Shown: positions 1 through 6,901 of the stretch, in pieces | How the letters are laid out: every line of letters starts with the position of its first letter | Position numbering within the stretch: position 1 is the first letter of the stretch | DNA from: DASYUM01 sp036001225 | GTDB taxonomy: Bacteria; Methylomirabilota; Methylomirabilia; Rokubacteriales; DASRDR01 | Reading direction: 5' to 3' | Assembly: GCA_036001225.1 (NCBI GenBank) | Contig: DASYUM010000106.1 | Coordinates: 1 to 16,809, forward strand | Length of the DNA: 16,809 bases | Translations under genes and position numbers: made by a program | Notes under the pieces: generated by a model | Seen by the model: only the letters and a program-made list of their open reading frames with translations | What the model was told of the DNA's origin: nothing | The model's database searches: none

Positions 1-221
1 TGATGGCCAAACACGGGATGGCGCCGCGGGAGTGCGTGCGCGCCGCGACCTCGGCCGCGGCCAGCGTGCTCGGCCTGGGCGACCGCCTGGGCCGGATCGC
101 ACCGGGCTACGCGGCCGACCTCTTGGCGGTGGATGGCGACCCCGCCGATGACCTGGACGCCCTCGGCCAGGTGGTGCTCGTCGTCGCCCAGGGCCGGCTC
201 GTCGTCAATCGTCTCCGTTGA
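1..221 (+). CDS. Amidohydrolase family protein, C-terminal fragment (5' truncated by window edge)
   Basis: Only the last ~72 residues lie in the window; the frame is open to the left edge, so the true start is upstream and the in-frame ATG at position 3 is internal. The segment has the usual C-terminal pattern of metal-dependent amidohydrolases (imidazolonepropionase / dihydroorotase / prolidase-like superfamily): a helix with 'RAATSAAASVLGLGDRLG', then the composite-domain return 'GRIAPGYAADLLAVDGDP' and a final short beta hairpin 'VVLVVAQGRLVVN'. The metal ligands lie in the missing part, so the substrate cannot be named. It is convergent with the peptide-type ABC operon and ends 60 bases before that operon's last stop codon. 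A role in degrading a compound imported by the transporter is possible but only inferred from proximity. Confidence 0.85.
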   Translation, partial: MAKHGMAPRECVRAATSAAASVLGLGDRLGRIAPGYAADLLAVDGDPADDLDALGQVVLVVAQGRLVVNRLR

Positions 222-226
222 AAGCG

Positions 227-255
227 CGGCGGGCTGGGTGGCGCCCAGCCCGCCG
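227..255. terminator. GC-rich hairpin between convergent genes, likely bidirectional terminator
   Basis: A perfect 12-bp inverted repeat (arms 227-238 and 244-255, CGGCGGGCTGGG and its complement) encloses a 5-base loop. It begins six bases after the amidohydrolase stop codon and lies 26 bases past the stop of the minus-strand substrate-binding protein. No T-tract follows on either strand, so it is not a canonical intrinsic terminator. Position and symmetry still favour transcript ending or 3'-end protection for both convergent units. Confidence 0.7.
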
Positions 256-280
256 GGATCCGCGGCCCGAGCTCACCGCG

Positions 281-1834
281 CTAGCATTTCTGGTCCGCGA
301 GACAGATCCACGGCCCCACCAGCTGCTCGGATGACAGGGCCTGGAACTTCACCCGCTTGGCGACGCCGTAGATGTCCATCTGCTGATACAGAGGGACGGC
401 CGGGGCGTCGTCCATGAAGATCTGGAGCGCCTTCGCGTAGAGGGCGAGGCGGGCCTTGGCGTCGGTCGTGGTGGCGGCCTCGTCGACCAGGCTGTCGAAC
501 TGCTCGTTGTAGTAGTTCGCGAGGATCTTGCCCGATCGGAACGTCGGCGTGAGGGTCCCGTCGGCGTCCCAGGTGGTGTTCCCCCAGCCGATCAGCGCCA
601 GGGGGCCGCCCCCGTGAACGTACATCATCTGGTTGAGATAGGTGCCCCACTCGTGAGTCCGCACCGTGGTGCGGATGCCCGCCTTGGTGAGCTGGCCGGC
701 GAGGGCCTCGGCCACCTCCTTGTCCTTGAGGTACCGCCCGTCGGGCGAGTTGAGGACGAGGTCGATGCCGTTCGGGTAGCCGGCGTCGGTCAGAAGCTGC
801 TTGGCCCTGGCCACGTCCTGCTTGTAGGGCTGGAGCTTGGGGTCGAAGCCGAAGTGCTTGCTGGTGAGGACGGTGGCGGTGCGGATCCCGTTCCCCTCCA
901 GGACATTCTTGATCACGTCGTCCACGTTCACGGCGTAGTTGAGCGCCTGGCGGACCCGCTTGTCTTTGGTGGGCCAGTCGACCGGGCCGACCAGCTTGTG
1001 CTCCTTGTCGAACTTGTGCGTGTAGACCCAGAGGAAGATCGTCCGGACGCTCGGCGCCTTCGAGATGTAGAGCTTCGGGTTCGCCTCCACCTGCTTGATG
1101 AGGTGGGGCGGCACGTTGACGATCACGTCCACCTCGCCGGCCTGCAAGGCGGCGACCCGGGTGGTCGCTTCCGGGATGGGGCGGAAGACCAGCGTCTTCA
1201 CCTTCGGGGCTCCGCCCCACCACGACTCGTTGGCCTCCAGCGTGATCGCCTCGTCCTTGGCCCAGCTCACGAACTTGTAGGCGCCGGACCCGACCGGGTT
1301 CCTGGCGACGGTCGCCGTATCCTTCTCCTGGAAATACTTGGGGGGCAGGATCGAGGCTCGGAGCGCGACCTGATTCTCGAGGGTCGGGAAGGGCTTCTTG
1401 GTGAGGACTCGCACGGTGTACTTGTCCACCGCCTCGATCTTGTCGACGAGCGTGAAGCTCGGCGCCTGCCGGAGCTTGAGCTCGGGATTGATCAGGCGCT
1501 CGAGGCTGAACTTCACGGCCTCGGCGTCCACCGCTTCCCCGTTGTGGAACTTGGCGTTGCGACGGATCTTGAACTCCCAGGTCGTCGGGTTGACCACTCG
1601 CCACGACTCGGCCAGCCAGGGGACGAGCTTGAGGTCCCGGTCCCGGAAGAGGAGCGTGTCGTAGATGTTGAGGAGGACGTTGTAGGCGGGCGTTTCCTCC
1701 TGGTTGTGGGGATCGAGCGTGGTGGGATCCACGCCCTGGGCGATGACGACCTTGCCGGCTGGCTGGGCGCCGACCGGCCCCACCAGGGCCGCCAGCGTGA
1801 GACCGAACGCGAGAGCCGAGCACCACCGTCGCAT
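281..1834 (-). CDS. ABC transporter substrate-binding protein, family 5 (DppA/OppA-like)
   Basis: 517-residue extracytoplasmic solute-binding protein of the SBP_bac_5 family, which delivers peptides, nickel, glutathione or similar small organics to a DppB/DppC membrane pair. The N-terminus is a Sec signal peptide (basic MRRW, hydrophobic core, probable cleavage after VGA at residue 23). Residues ~73-113 carry the family signature, from 'WLAESW' through 'WEFKIRRNAKFHNGE' to 'VKFSLER'. The length is normal for the family. The ATG start has a very good ribosome site on the minus strand (AAGGAGG, 6-base spacing). It is the last gene of a dppB-dppC-dppA order, 13 bases after the dppC stop. There is no lipobox, so the protein is probably periplasmic and free, which fits a Gram-negative envelope. 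Substrate is unknown; peptides are only the family default. Confidence 0.93.
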   Translation of the reverse strand: MRRWCSALAFGLTLAALVGPVGAQPAGKVVIAQGVDPTTLDPHNQEETPAYNVLLNIYDTLLFRDRDLKLVPWLAESWRVVNPTTWEFKIRRNAKFHNGEAVDAEAVKFSLERLINPELKLRQAPSFTLVDKIEAVDKYTVRVLTKKPFPTLENQVALRASILPPKYFQEKDTATVARNPVGSGAYKFVSWAKDEAITLEANESWWGGAPKVKTLVFRPIPEATTRVAALQAGEVDVIVNVPPHLIKQVEANPKLYISKAPSVRTIFLWVYTHKFDKEHKLVGPVDWPTKDKRVRQALNYAVNVDDVIKNVLEGNGIRTATVLTSKHFGFDPKLQPYKQDVARAKQLLTDAGYPNGIDLVLNSPDGRYLKDKEVAEALAGQLTKAGIRTTVRTHEWGTYLNQMMYVHGGGPLALIGWGNTTWDADGTLTPTFRSGKILANYYNEQFDSLVDEAATTTDAKARLALYAKALQIFMDDAPAVPLYQQMDIYGVAKRVKFQALSSEQLVGPWICLADQKC

Positions 1835-1847
1835 GATTGCCTCCTTT

Positions 1848-2753
1848 TCACACCTTCAGTCGGGGGTCGAACGTGTCGCGGAGCCCGTCGCCCAGCAGGT
1901 TGATGCCGAGCACGGTCACCAGGATGGCGAGCCCCGGAAACGTGGCCAGCCACCAGGCGGTGGAGAGATAGACGCGGCCGTCGGCCAGCATGCCCCCCCA
2001 GGTCGGGGTCGGCGGCTGGACCCCGAGGCCGAGGAACGACAGGGCCGACTCCAGGATGATGACCCGGGCCATGTCGAGGGTCGCGATGACCAGCCAGGGG
2101 GTGAACGCGTTGGGGACGATGTGGCGCAGGATCACCCGTCGGTGCCGGCTCCCCATGGCGATAGCCGCCTGAACGAACTCGCGCTCGCGGAGCGACAGCA
2201 CCTCGCCCCGGACGATCCGGGCGTAGATGACCCAGCCCGACACCCCGACCACGACGATGATGTTGCGCAGGCTGGGGCCGAGGACGCCGATGACGGCGAT
2301 CGCCAGCAGGATGAAGGGGAAGGCGAGCTGGATGTCGGCCAGGCGCATGAAGAAGTCGTCCACCCGTCCCCCGAAGTAGCCGGCCAGCAGACCGATGGCC
2401 AGCCCCAGGATGCCGGCGATGGCCACCGCCGAGAACGCGACCAGCAGCGCGATGCGGGAGCCGAAGAGGATGCGGGCCAGGATGTCGCGGCCAAGCTGAT
2501 CGGTCCCCAGCAGGTGCCGGCGGCCGTGCTCGTCGGCGCCGCCGGGGGGCCGGAGCCGCTGGCTGATGTCCTGCTCGATGGGGTCGAAGGTCGCGAGCAC
2601 CGGGGCGGCGAGCGCCGCACTCACGACCCCGGCCAGGACCACCAGCCCGAAGAGGGCCGTTCGCCGGCGGATCAGGCGTCGCGTGACCGCCCACGCCTCG
2701 CCGGGCCACCCGACGGTCACGGCGGGAAGTCGAAGCGTCTCGGTGTGGTTCAC
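1848..2753 (-). CDS. ABC transporter permease, DppC-like
   Basis: 301-residue inner-membrane permease of the dipeptide/oligopeptide/nickel (BPD_transp_1) class. Family hallmarks: a cytoplasmic N-terminal stretch ending in 'RRLIRRRTALFGLVVL' (first membrane helix ~33-52), 'HLLGTDQLGRDILARILFGSR' at 80-100, an EAA-type coupling loop near 194-215 ('FVQAAIAMGSRHRRVILRHIVPN') and the C-terminal 'LGINLLGDGLRDTFDPRL'. The start is GTG at 2753, only 6 bases after the dppB stop, with no strong Shine-Dalgarno; translational coupling to dppB is likely. The next ATG lies too far inside the conserved part to be preferred. It should form a heterodimer with the upstream permease and receive substrate from the downstream binding protein. 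Confidence 0.93.
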   Translation of the reverse strand: MNHTETLRLPAVTVGWPGEAWAVTRRLIRRRTALFGLVVLAGVVSAALAAPVLATFDPIEQDISQRLRPPGGADEHGRRHLLGTDQLGRDILARILFGSRIALLVAFSAVAIAGILGLAIGLLAGYFGGRVDDFFMRLADIQLAFPFILLAIAVIGVLGPSLRNIIVVVGVSGWVIYARIVRGEVLSLREREFVQAAIAMGSRHRRVILRHIVPNAFTPWLVIATLDMARVIILESALSFLGLGVQPPTPTWGGMLADGRVYLSTAWWLATFPGLAILVTVLGINLLGDGLRDTFDPRLKV

Positions 2754-2759
2754 CGCGGG

Positions 2760-3677
2760 TCAGCGGATCCGGATGCGAGGGTCCAGGTAGGTGTAGATCA
2801 CGTCCACCACGAGGTTGACGAGGACGAAGATCGAGGCGAGGAGGAAGACCGCCGCCTGCACGACCGGGTAGTCCCGGTTGTAGATCGCCTGGACCGACAG
2901 GCGTCCCACCCCGGGCCAGGCAAAGATGGTCTCGGTGATGACGGCCCCCCCCAGGAGGGTCCCCAGCTCGAGGCCGATGATGGTGACCACGGGGATCCCG
3001 GCGTTCTTGAGCGCGTGCTTCCACACGACCCGCCGCTCCCCCACGCCCTTGGCCCGGGCCGTGCGGACATAGTCCTGGCCCAGCACCTCCAGCATCCCCG
3101 AGCGAGTCAGGCGCATGATGCGCGCGGTGGTGAAGAGGCCGAGGGTGAGGGCGGGGAGGACGAGATGGGCGGCGCTTCCCCGTCCCGACGAGGGCAGGAG
3201 GTGAAGGCCCACCGAGAAGATGAGGATGAGCATGATTCCGAGCCAGAAGGTCGGCATGGCCTGGCCGACCAGCGCGAGGACCGTGCTCACGTAGTCGAGT
3301 GCCGTGTTGCGGAAGACGGCCGAGATGATGCCGGCTGGGATGGCGAGGACCAGCGCGATCCCCAGCGCGACCGTGGTCAGCTCGAGGGTGGCCGGCATCC
3401 GTTGCCAGACCAGGGCCAGGGCCGGTTCTTCGTGGCGGAGCGAGTTGCCGAAATCGCCATGCACCGCCCCCTTGAGGAAGCGCCAGTACTGGAGGTAGAG
3501 GGGATCGTCGAATCCCATCGCGCGGCGGAAGCGGGCGATCTCCTCGGCGGTAGCGTCGGGCGGCAGCATCAGGACGGTCGGGTCGCCGGTCAGATGGAGG
3601 ATAATGAACACGACCGCGGAAATCCCGAGCAGTACGATGAGCGACTGGGCGAGGCGGCGGAGAACGTAGGTTTTCAC
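2760..3677 (-). CDS. ABC transporter permease, DppB-like
   Basis: 305-residue permease, partner of the DppC-like protein. The typical DppB N-terminus (V/MKTYVLRRLAQSLIVLLGISAVVFIILHLTGDP) begins at a GTG at 3677; the reading frame continues upstream to 3965 but that part is arginine/proline-rich low-complexity residue with no homology pattern, so I place the start at 3677. A weak GAGG lies about nine bases before it. Visible landmarks: first helix 9-30, the 'MPATLELTTVALGIALVLAIPAG' segment 94-116, the EAA coupling loop 203-221 ('YVRTARAKGVGERRVVWKHAL'), the 'ETIFAWPGVGRL' motif 249-260 and the terminal 'YTYLDPRIR'. First gene of the three-gene operon. No DppD/DppF ATPase gene is present in the window, so the energising subunits must be encoded elsewhere. 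Confidence 0.92.
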   Translation of the reverse strand: MKTYVLRRLAQSLIVLLGISAVVFIILHLTGDPTVLMLPPDATAEEIARFRRAMGFDDPLYLQYWRFLKGAVHGDFGNSLRHEEPALALVWQRMPATLELTTVALGIALVLAIPAGIISAVFRNTALDYVSTVLALVGQAMPTFWLGIMLILIFSVGLHLLPSSGRGSAAHLVLPALTLGLFTTARIMRLTRSGMLEVLGQDYVRTARAKGVGERRVVWKHALKNAGIPVVTIIGLELGTLLGGAVITETIFAWPGVGRLSVQAIYNRDYPVVQAAVFLLASIFVLVNLVVDVIYTYLDPRIRIR

Positions 3678-3710
3678 ACTGGCGCCTCGGAGGTGCTGGC
3701 GTGTGGGACG

Positions 3711-3738
3711 ATGATACCCCGGGCGCGGGCGGGGTGAA
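3711..3738 (-). promoter_or_regulatory. Possible sigma-70 promoter for the dppBCA-like operon
   Basis: In the 67-base gap between the vanZ-like stop and the dppB start, the minus strand reads TATCAT (-10; plus 3711-3716, 5/6 match) with TTCACC (-35; plus 3733-3738, 4/6) at 16-base spacing. This would give a leader of about 27 bases. The -35 is weak and overlaps a small hairpin (GGGGT-GAA-ACCCC). Read-through from the vanZ-like gene is an alternative. Confidence 0.4.
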
Positions 3739-3744
3739 ACCCCC

Positions 3745-4344
3745 TCAGGCCGCGTGCCGCCGCCCGGCCGCCGCTCTGCCCAGACCCCAGGCCGCCGCCC
3801 CGGCGCCCAGGGCAGCCAGGATGAGATCCGTTGCGTCCAGACCGAGGCCCCAATCCAGGAGGGCGGCGCCGAGGCTGCCGAGGGCCACGGCCGTCGCCGC
3901 CCAGCGCGCGAGGCGCACCGCCGTGCGGGCCGCCGGGCCCTCGCCCTCGAGACAGCTGACGGCAAGGATGGCGCCGGCGGTGTCGATCAGCACGTCGAGC
4001 GCCGACGGCGTGCGGTTCGGCGCCAGCCCCTGGCGCGCTTCGTCCACCACCGCGTAGAGGGCCGCGAGGATGACCGCCCAGACGCCCGCGCGCGCCGGCG
4101 TGCGGCTCGGCTCCAGCGCGCGCCGCCAGAGCGCGGCCAAGATCCCGTATTCGACGAGGTGGCCCATTTTTCGCACCACGGCGTGAAGGCCGTGGAGGAG
4201 CGCCGGGCTGGCCCCCGGCAGCAGGCGGCCGAGGAGCGGGAGGAGCCAGGCGCCGGTCCGCTCGGCGCCGAAGAGACTCCCGGACAGGACGGCGATGACG
4301 CCCATCCAGGCCAGCGGGGGTCCGAACCGGAGGAGTCCGCGCAC
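3745..4344 (-). CDS. VanZ-family membrane protein
   Basis: 199-residue polytopic membrane protein with the VanZ-like core: 'KMGHLVEYGILAALW' at 59-73, 'YAVVDEARQ' at 97-105 and 'RTPSALDVLIDTAGA' at 111-125. VanZ of enterococcal Tn1546 gives low-level teicoplanin resistance; most family members have no assigned role. The core is preceded by one helix (~8-26). It is followed by about 70 residues with two further hydrophobic segments (~146-165 and 172-190), making it longer than the 161-residue VanZ. The start is a GTG at 4344; the nearby ATG at 4354 is out of frame. There is no clear Shine-Dalgarno, and the predicted transcript would begin about two bases upstream (see promoter). It lies 67 bases upstream of the dppB-like gene on the same strand and diverges from the helicase gene. 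Confidence 0.85.
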   Translation of the reverse strand: MRGLLRFGPPLAWMGVIAVLSGSLFGAERTGAWLLPLLGRLLPGASPALLHGLHAVVRKMGHLVEYGILAALWRRALEPSRTPARAGVWAVILAALYAVVDEARQGLAPNRTPSALDVLIDTAGAILAVSCLEGEGPAARTAVRLARWAATAVALGSLGAALLDWGLGLDATDLILAALGAGAAAWGLGRAAAGRRHAA

Positions 4345-4352
4345 GGTGAGCC

Positions 4353-4381
4353 ATTGAACACTGCCTCACGAACGTTGACAA
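4353..4381 (-). promoter_or_regulatory. Predicted sigma-70 promoter for the vanZ-like gene
   Basis: Minus strand: TTGTCA (-35; plus 4376-4381, 5/6), 17-base spacer, TTCAAT (-10; plus 4353-4358, 4/6). Transcription would start around 4346, two or so bases before the GTG, giving a leaderless or nearly leaderless mRNA. This agrees with the lack of a ribosome binding site. Confidence 0.55.
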
Positions 4382-4404
4382 TCCTCGGCGGCGCCTCCTA
4401 AGAT
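4375..4404 (+). promoter_or_regulatory. Predicted sigma-70 promoter for the mrfA-like helicase
   Basis: Plus strand: consensus TTGACA (-35; 4375-4380), 18-base spacer, TAAGAT (-10; 4399-4404, 4/6). The start site would fall near 4411, about three bases before the ATG at 4414, so the transcript is predicted to be nearly leaderless. The -35 box occupies the same heptamer (TTGACAA, 4375-4381) as the divergent vanZ-like promoter. No LexA-type operator is recognisable here. Confidence 0.6.
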
Positions 4405-4413
4405 GCGGGCGAG

Positions 4414-6876
4414 ATGGCGGCACCGGGCGGTCCGCGCGCCGACCTCGCCGAACTGATCGACCGCCTCGTCGCCGATGCCGGGGGGGCCGTCACGGCCACC
4501 CGTCGGTTCGCACCCCGCCCGCCCCGTCTCGTTTCCCTTCCTGACACCGTCGATCCGCGCCTGGCGGACGCGCTTCGGAGCCGCGGCATCGAAGCCCTCT
4601 ACAGCCACCAGGCGCGCGCGCTCGAGCTGCTGGCCAAAGGCGGCCACTGCGTGGTGGTGACGCCGACGGCGTCGGGCAAGACCCTCTGCTACAACTTGCC
4701 CGTCCTGCAGGCGCTCCTCACCGATCCCTCGGCGCGGGCCCTCTACCTCTTTCCGACCAAGGCCCTGGCCCAGGACCAGCTCGCAGAGCTGGAGGAGCTG
4801 GCCCGGGCTTTGCCGGAGCTGCGCATCCACACCTACGACGGCGACACGCCCCAGGATGCCCGCCGCGCCGTGCGGGCGCGGGCCAACCTCGTCCTCAGCA
4901 ACCCCGACATGCTGCACGCGGGGATCCTTCCCCATCACACGAAATGGGTCGCGCTCTTCCAGAATCTCCGCTACGTCATCATCGACGAGCTGCACACTTA
5001 TCGGGGCGTCTTCGGGAGCCATCTGGCCAACGTGCTCCGGCGCCTCCACCGGGTCTGCCGTCATTACGGCACGGCGCCCCAGTTCGTGTGCGCGTCGGCC
5101 ACCATCGCCAACCCCCAGGAGCTGGCCGAGCGCCTGATCGGCCAGCCGGTGGGGCTGGTGAGCGAGAATGGCGCCCCGTCGGGGGCCAAGGTCCTCGTCT
5201 TCTACAATCCGCCGGTCGTCAACGCGGAGCTCGGCATCCGCCGGCCGTACCTCAAGGAGGCCGCCCGGCTGGCCAGCCCCTTCCTCAAGCACGGGATCTC
5301 GACGATCACCTTCGCCGGCAGCCGGCTGGCCCAGGAGGTCTTGTTGGCGACCCTCAAGACCGCGGTCGAGCGTCCGCCCGGGCTCACCAACGTGATCCGG
5401 GGCTACCGGGGCGGCTACCTTCCCGGCCGGCGGCGCGAGATCGAACGGGGACTGCGCGAGGGCGAGGTGCTGGGCGTCGTCTCCACCAACGCGCTCGAGC
5501 TGGGAATCGACATCGGCCATCTCGACCTCGCCGTTCTCGCCGGCTATCCGGGGACGATTGCCTCGACCTGGCAGCAAATCGGGCGGGCGGGCCGCCGGAG
5601 CGGGCTCAGCGCAGCCGTCCTGGTCGCGTCGTCGGCGCCGCTCGATCAGTTCATGGTCACCCACCCCGACTACTTCTTCGGCGCCTCGCCCGAGCACGGC
5701 CTGATCAACCCCGACAACCCCTACGTCCTGGTGAGCCACCTCAAGTGCGCGGCGTTCGAGCTCCCGTTCGTCGATGGCGAAGCCTTCGGCGAGCGCGACG
5801 TCGGTGACTACCTCCGCCTCCTGGCCGAGGAGGGACTCCTCCATGCAGCCGGCGGCCGCTGGCACTGGACCAGCGAGAGCTATCCGGCCGACCACCTCTC
5901 GCTGCGCACGGTGGGCAGCGACAACTTCGTGGTGATCGACACGACGCATCGCGAGCTGGCCGAGCGCCAGCTCACCAAGAAGCGCCAGGTGATCGCGGAA
6001 GTGGACTGGAAGAGCGCCTTCAGCATGATCTACCCGAAGGCGATCTACCTGATCGAGGGCGAGCAGTTCGAGGTGCAGGAGCTCCATTTCCGCGAAGACG
6101 AAGAGAAGGTCGCCTACGTCAAGCGGATCCAGGTGGACTACTTCACCGACGCCATCACCGCCAAGGGCGTGTGGGCGCTCGACCGCTTCCGCGCCGGCGG
6201 GGCGGGCGTCGGCCGGGTGGCCCAGGGGGAGCTCCTGGTCGCCGAGCAGGTCGTCGGATTCAAGAAGATCAAGTTCGACACCATGGAGAACGTCGGCTCC
6301 GGCGAGGTCGAGCTGCCGCAACAGGAGATGCAGACGGCGGGGTTGTGGCTCACGATCCCGCCGGAGACGCTGGCCGCGGTCTCTCGGGATCGCGACGCAC
6401 TGGTGGATGGCCTCCGCGGCCTCACCTATCTGCTCCACCACCTGGCGCCCCTGTTCCTCATGTGCGACGTGCGGGACCTCGGCTCCTGGCTCGGTGACGC
6501 GCCGCCCGACGATGGGCCGACCTGTCGGGAGGAGGTCGTTGATCGGGATTCGCTGGCGTCCGGAACCCGCCCGGGAGTGGCGACGCGCTCGCCGGACGCC
6601 GGCGTGGGCGTGCTCACCGCCCAGGGGACGCGGGCGCGGCTCCTGACGGCGGAGCGGTTCGAGCCGACCGTCTACCTCTACGACAACCAGCCGGGCGGGA
6701 TTGGCCTGGCCGAGAAACTCTTCGAGCTGCTGCCGCCCCTGCTGGCTCGGGCCCGTGAGACGCTGGCCGCCTGCCCGTGCCGGGCCGGATGCCCGTCGTG
6801 CGTGGGACCGGTGAACGCGGTGGGTCGCCAGGCCAAGCCGCTGGCGGCGGCCCTCGTCGAGCGCCTGCAGGGCTGA
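4414..6876 (+). CDS. mrfA: DEXH-box helicase of the YprA/MrfA (Hrq1-like) family
   Basis: 820-residue superfamily 2 ATP-dependent DNA helicase. Visible motifs: Q-motif region 'ALYSHQARAL' (61-70), Walker A 'TASGKT' (85-90), 'FPTKALAQDQ' (113-122), Walker B 'DELH' (191-194), 'SAT' (228-230), the second RecA lobe with 'STNALELGIDIG' and motif VI 'QQIGRAGR' (387-394). The C-terminus has a four-cysteine cluster (C787, C789, C793, C796) typical of the DUF1998-type zinc region of YprA proteins. In Bacillus subtilis the homologue MrfA works with the exonuclease MrfB in mitomycin C damage repair; fungal Hrq1 is related. Here the next gene is indeed a YprB-type exonuclease, which strongly supports the assignment. 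The ATG start has no clear Shine-Dalgarno and lies just after a -10 element. A general repair/recombination helicase is the fallback reading. Confidence 0.9.
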   Translation: MAAPGGPRADLAELIDRLVADAGGAVTATRRFAPRPPRLVSLPDTVDPRLADALRSRGIEALYSHQARALELLAKGGHCVVVTPTASGKTLCYNLPVLQALLTDPSARALYLFPTKALAQDQLAELEELARALPELRIHTYDGDTPQDARRAVRARANLVLSNPDMLHAGILPHHTKWVALFQNLRYVIIDELHTYRGVFGSHLANVLRRLHRVCRHYGTAPQFVCASATIANPQELAERLIGQPVGLVSENGAPSGAKVLVFYNPPVVNAELGIRRPYLKEAARLASPFLKHGISTITFAGSRLAQEVLLATLKTAVERPPGLTNVIRGYRGGYLPGRRREIERGLREGEVLGVVSTNALELGIDIGHLDLAVLAGYPGTIASTWQQIGRAGRRSGLSAAVLVASSAPLDQFMVTHPDYFFGASPEHGLINPDNPYVLVSHLKCAAFELPFVDGEAFGERDVGDYLRLLAEEGLLHAAGGRWHWTSESYPADHLSLRTVGSDNFVVIDTTHRELAERQLTKKRQVIAEVDWKSAFSMIYPKAIYLIEGEQFEVQELHFREDEEKVAYVKRIQVDYFTDAITAKGVWALDRFRAGGAGVGRVAQGELLVAEQVVGFKKIKFDTMENVGSGEVELPQQEMQTAGLWLTIPPETLAAVSRDRDALVDGLRGLTYLLHHLAPLFLMCDVRDLGSWLGDAPPDDGPTCREEVVDRDSLASGTRPGVATRSPDAGVGVLTAQGTRARLLTAERFEPTVYLYDNQPGGIGLAEKLFELLPPLLARARETLAACPCRAGCPSCVGPVNAVGRQAKPLAAALVERLQG

Positions 6877-6901
6877 CGAGCCGGAAGGAGTCCGCAGCCC
6901 G

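Noticed and set aside
1704..3737. 677-codon plus-strand open frame across the dppABC-like genes
   Set aside because: Low-complexity acidic/Gly/His/Gln composition, spans three real genes and their boundaries on the other strand, no ribosome site or family signature.
3678..3965. Upstream in-frame extension of the dppB-like gene (start at 3965)
   Set aside because: The extra 96 residues are Arg/Pro/Ala-rich, overlap the vanZ-like coding sequence in another frame, and precede the exact point where DppB homology begins at the GTG 3677.
4366..6441. 691-codon open frame antisense to the helicase gene
   Set aside because: It is a by-product of high third-position GC in the sense gene; the translation is Asp/Glu/Arg/Gly/Leu-rich without any family motif, whereas the sense frame has all helicase motifs.
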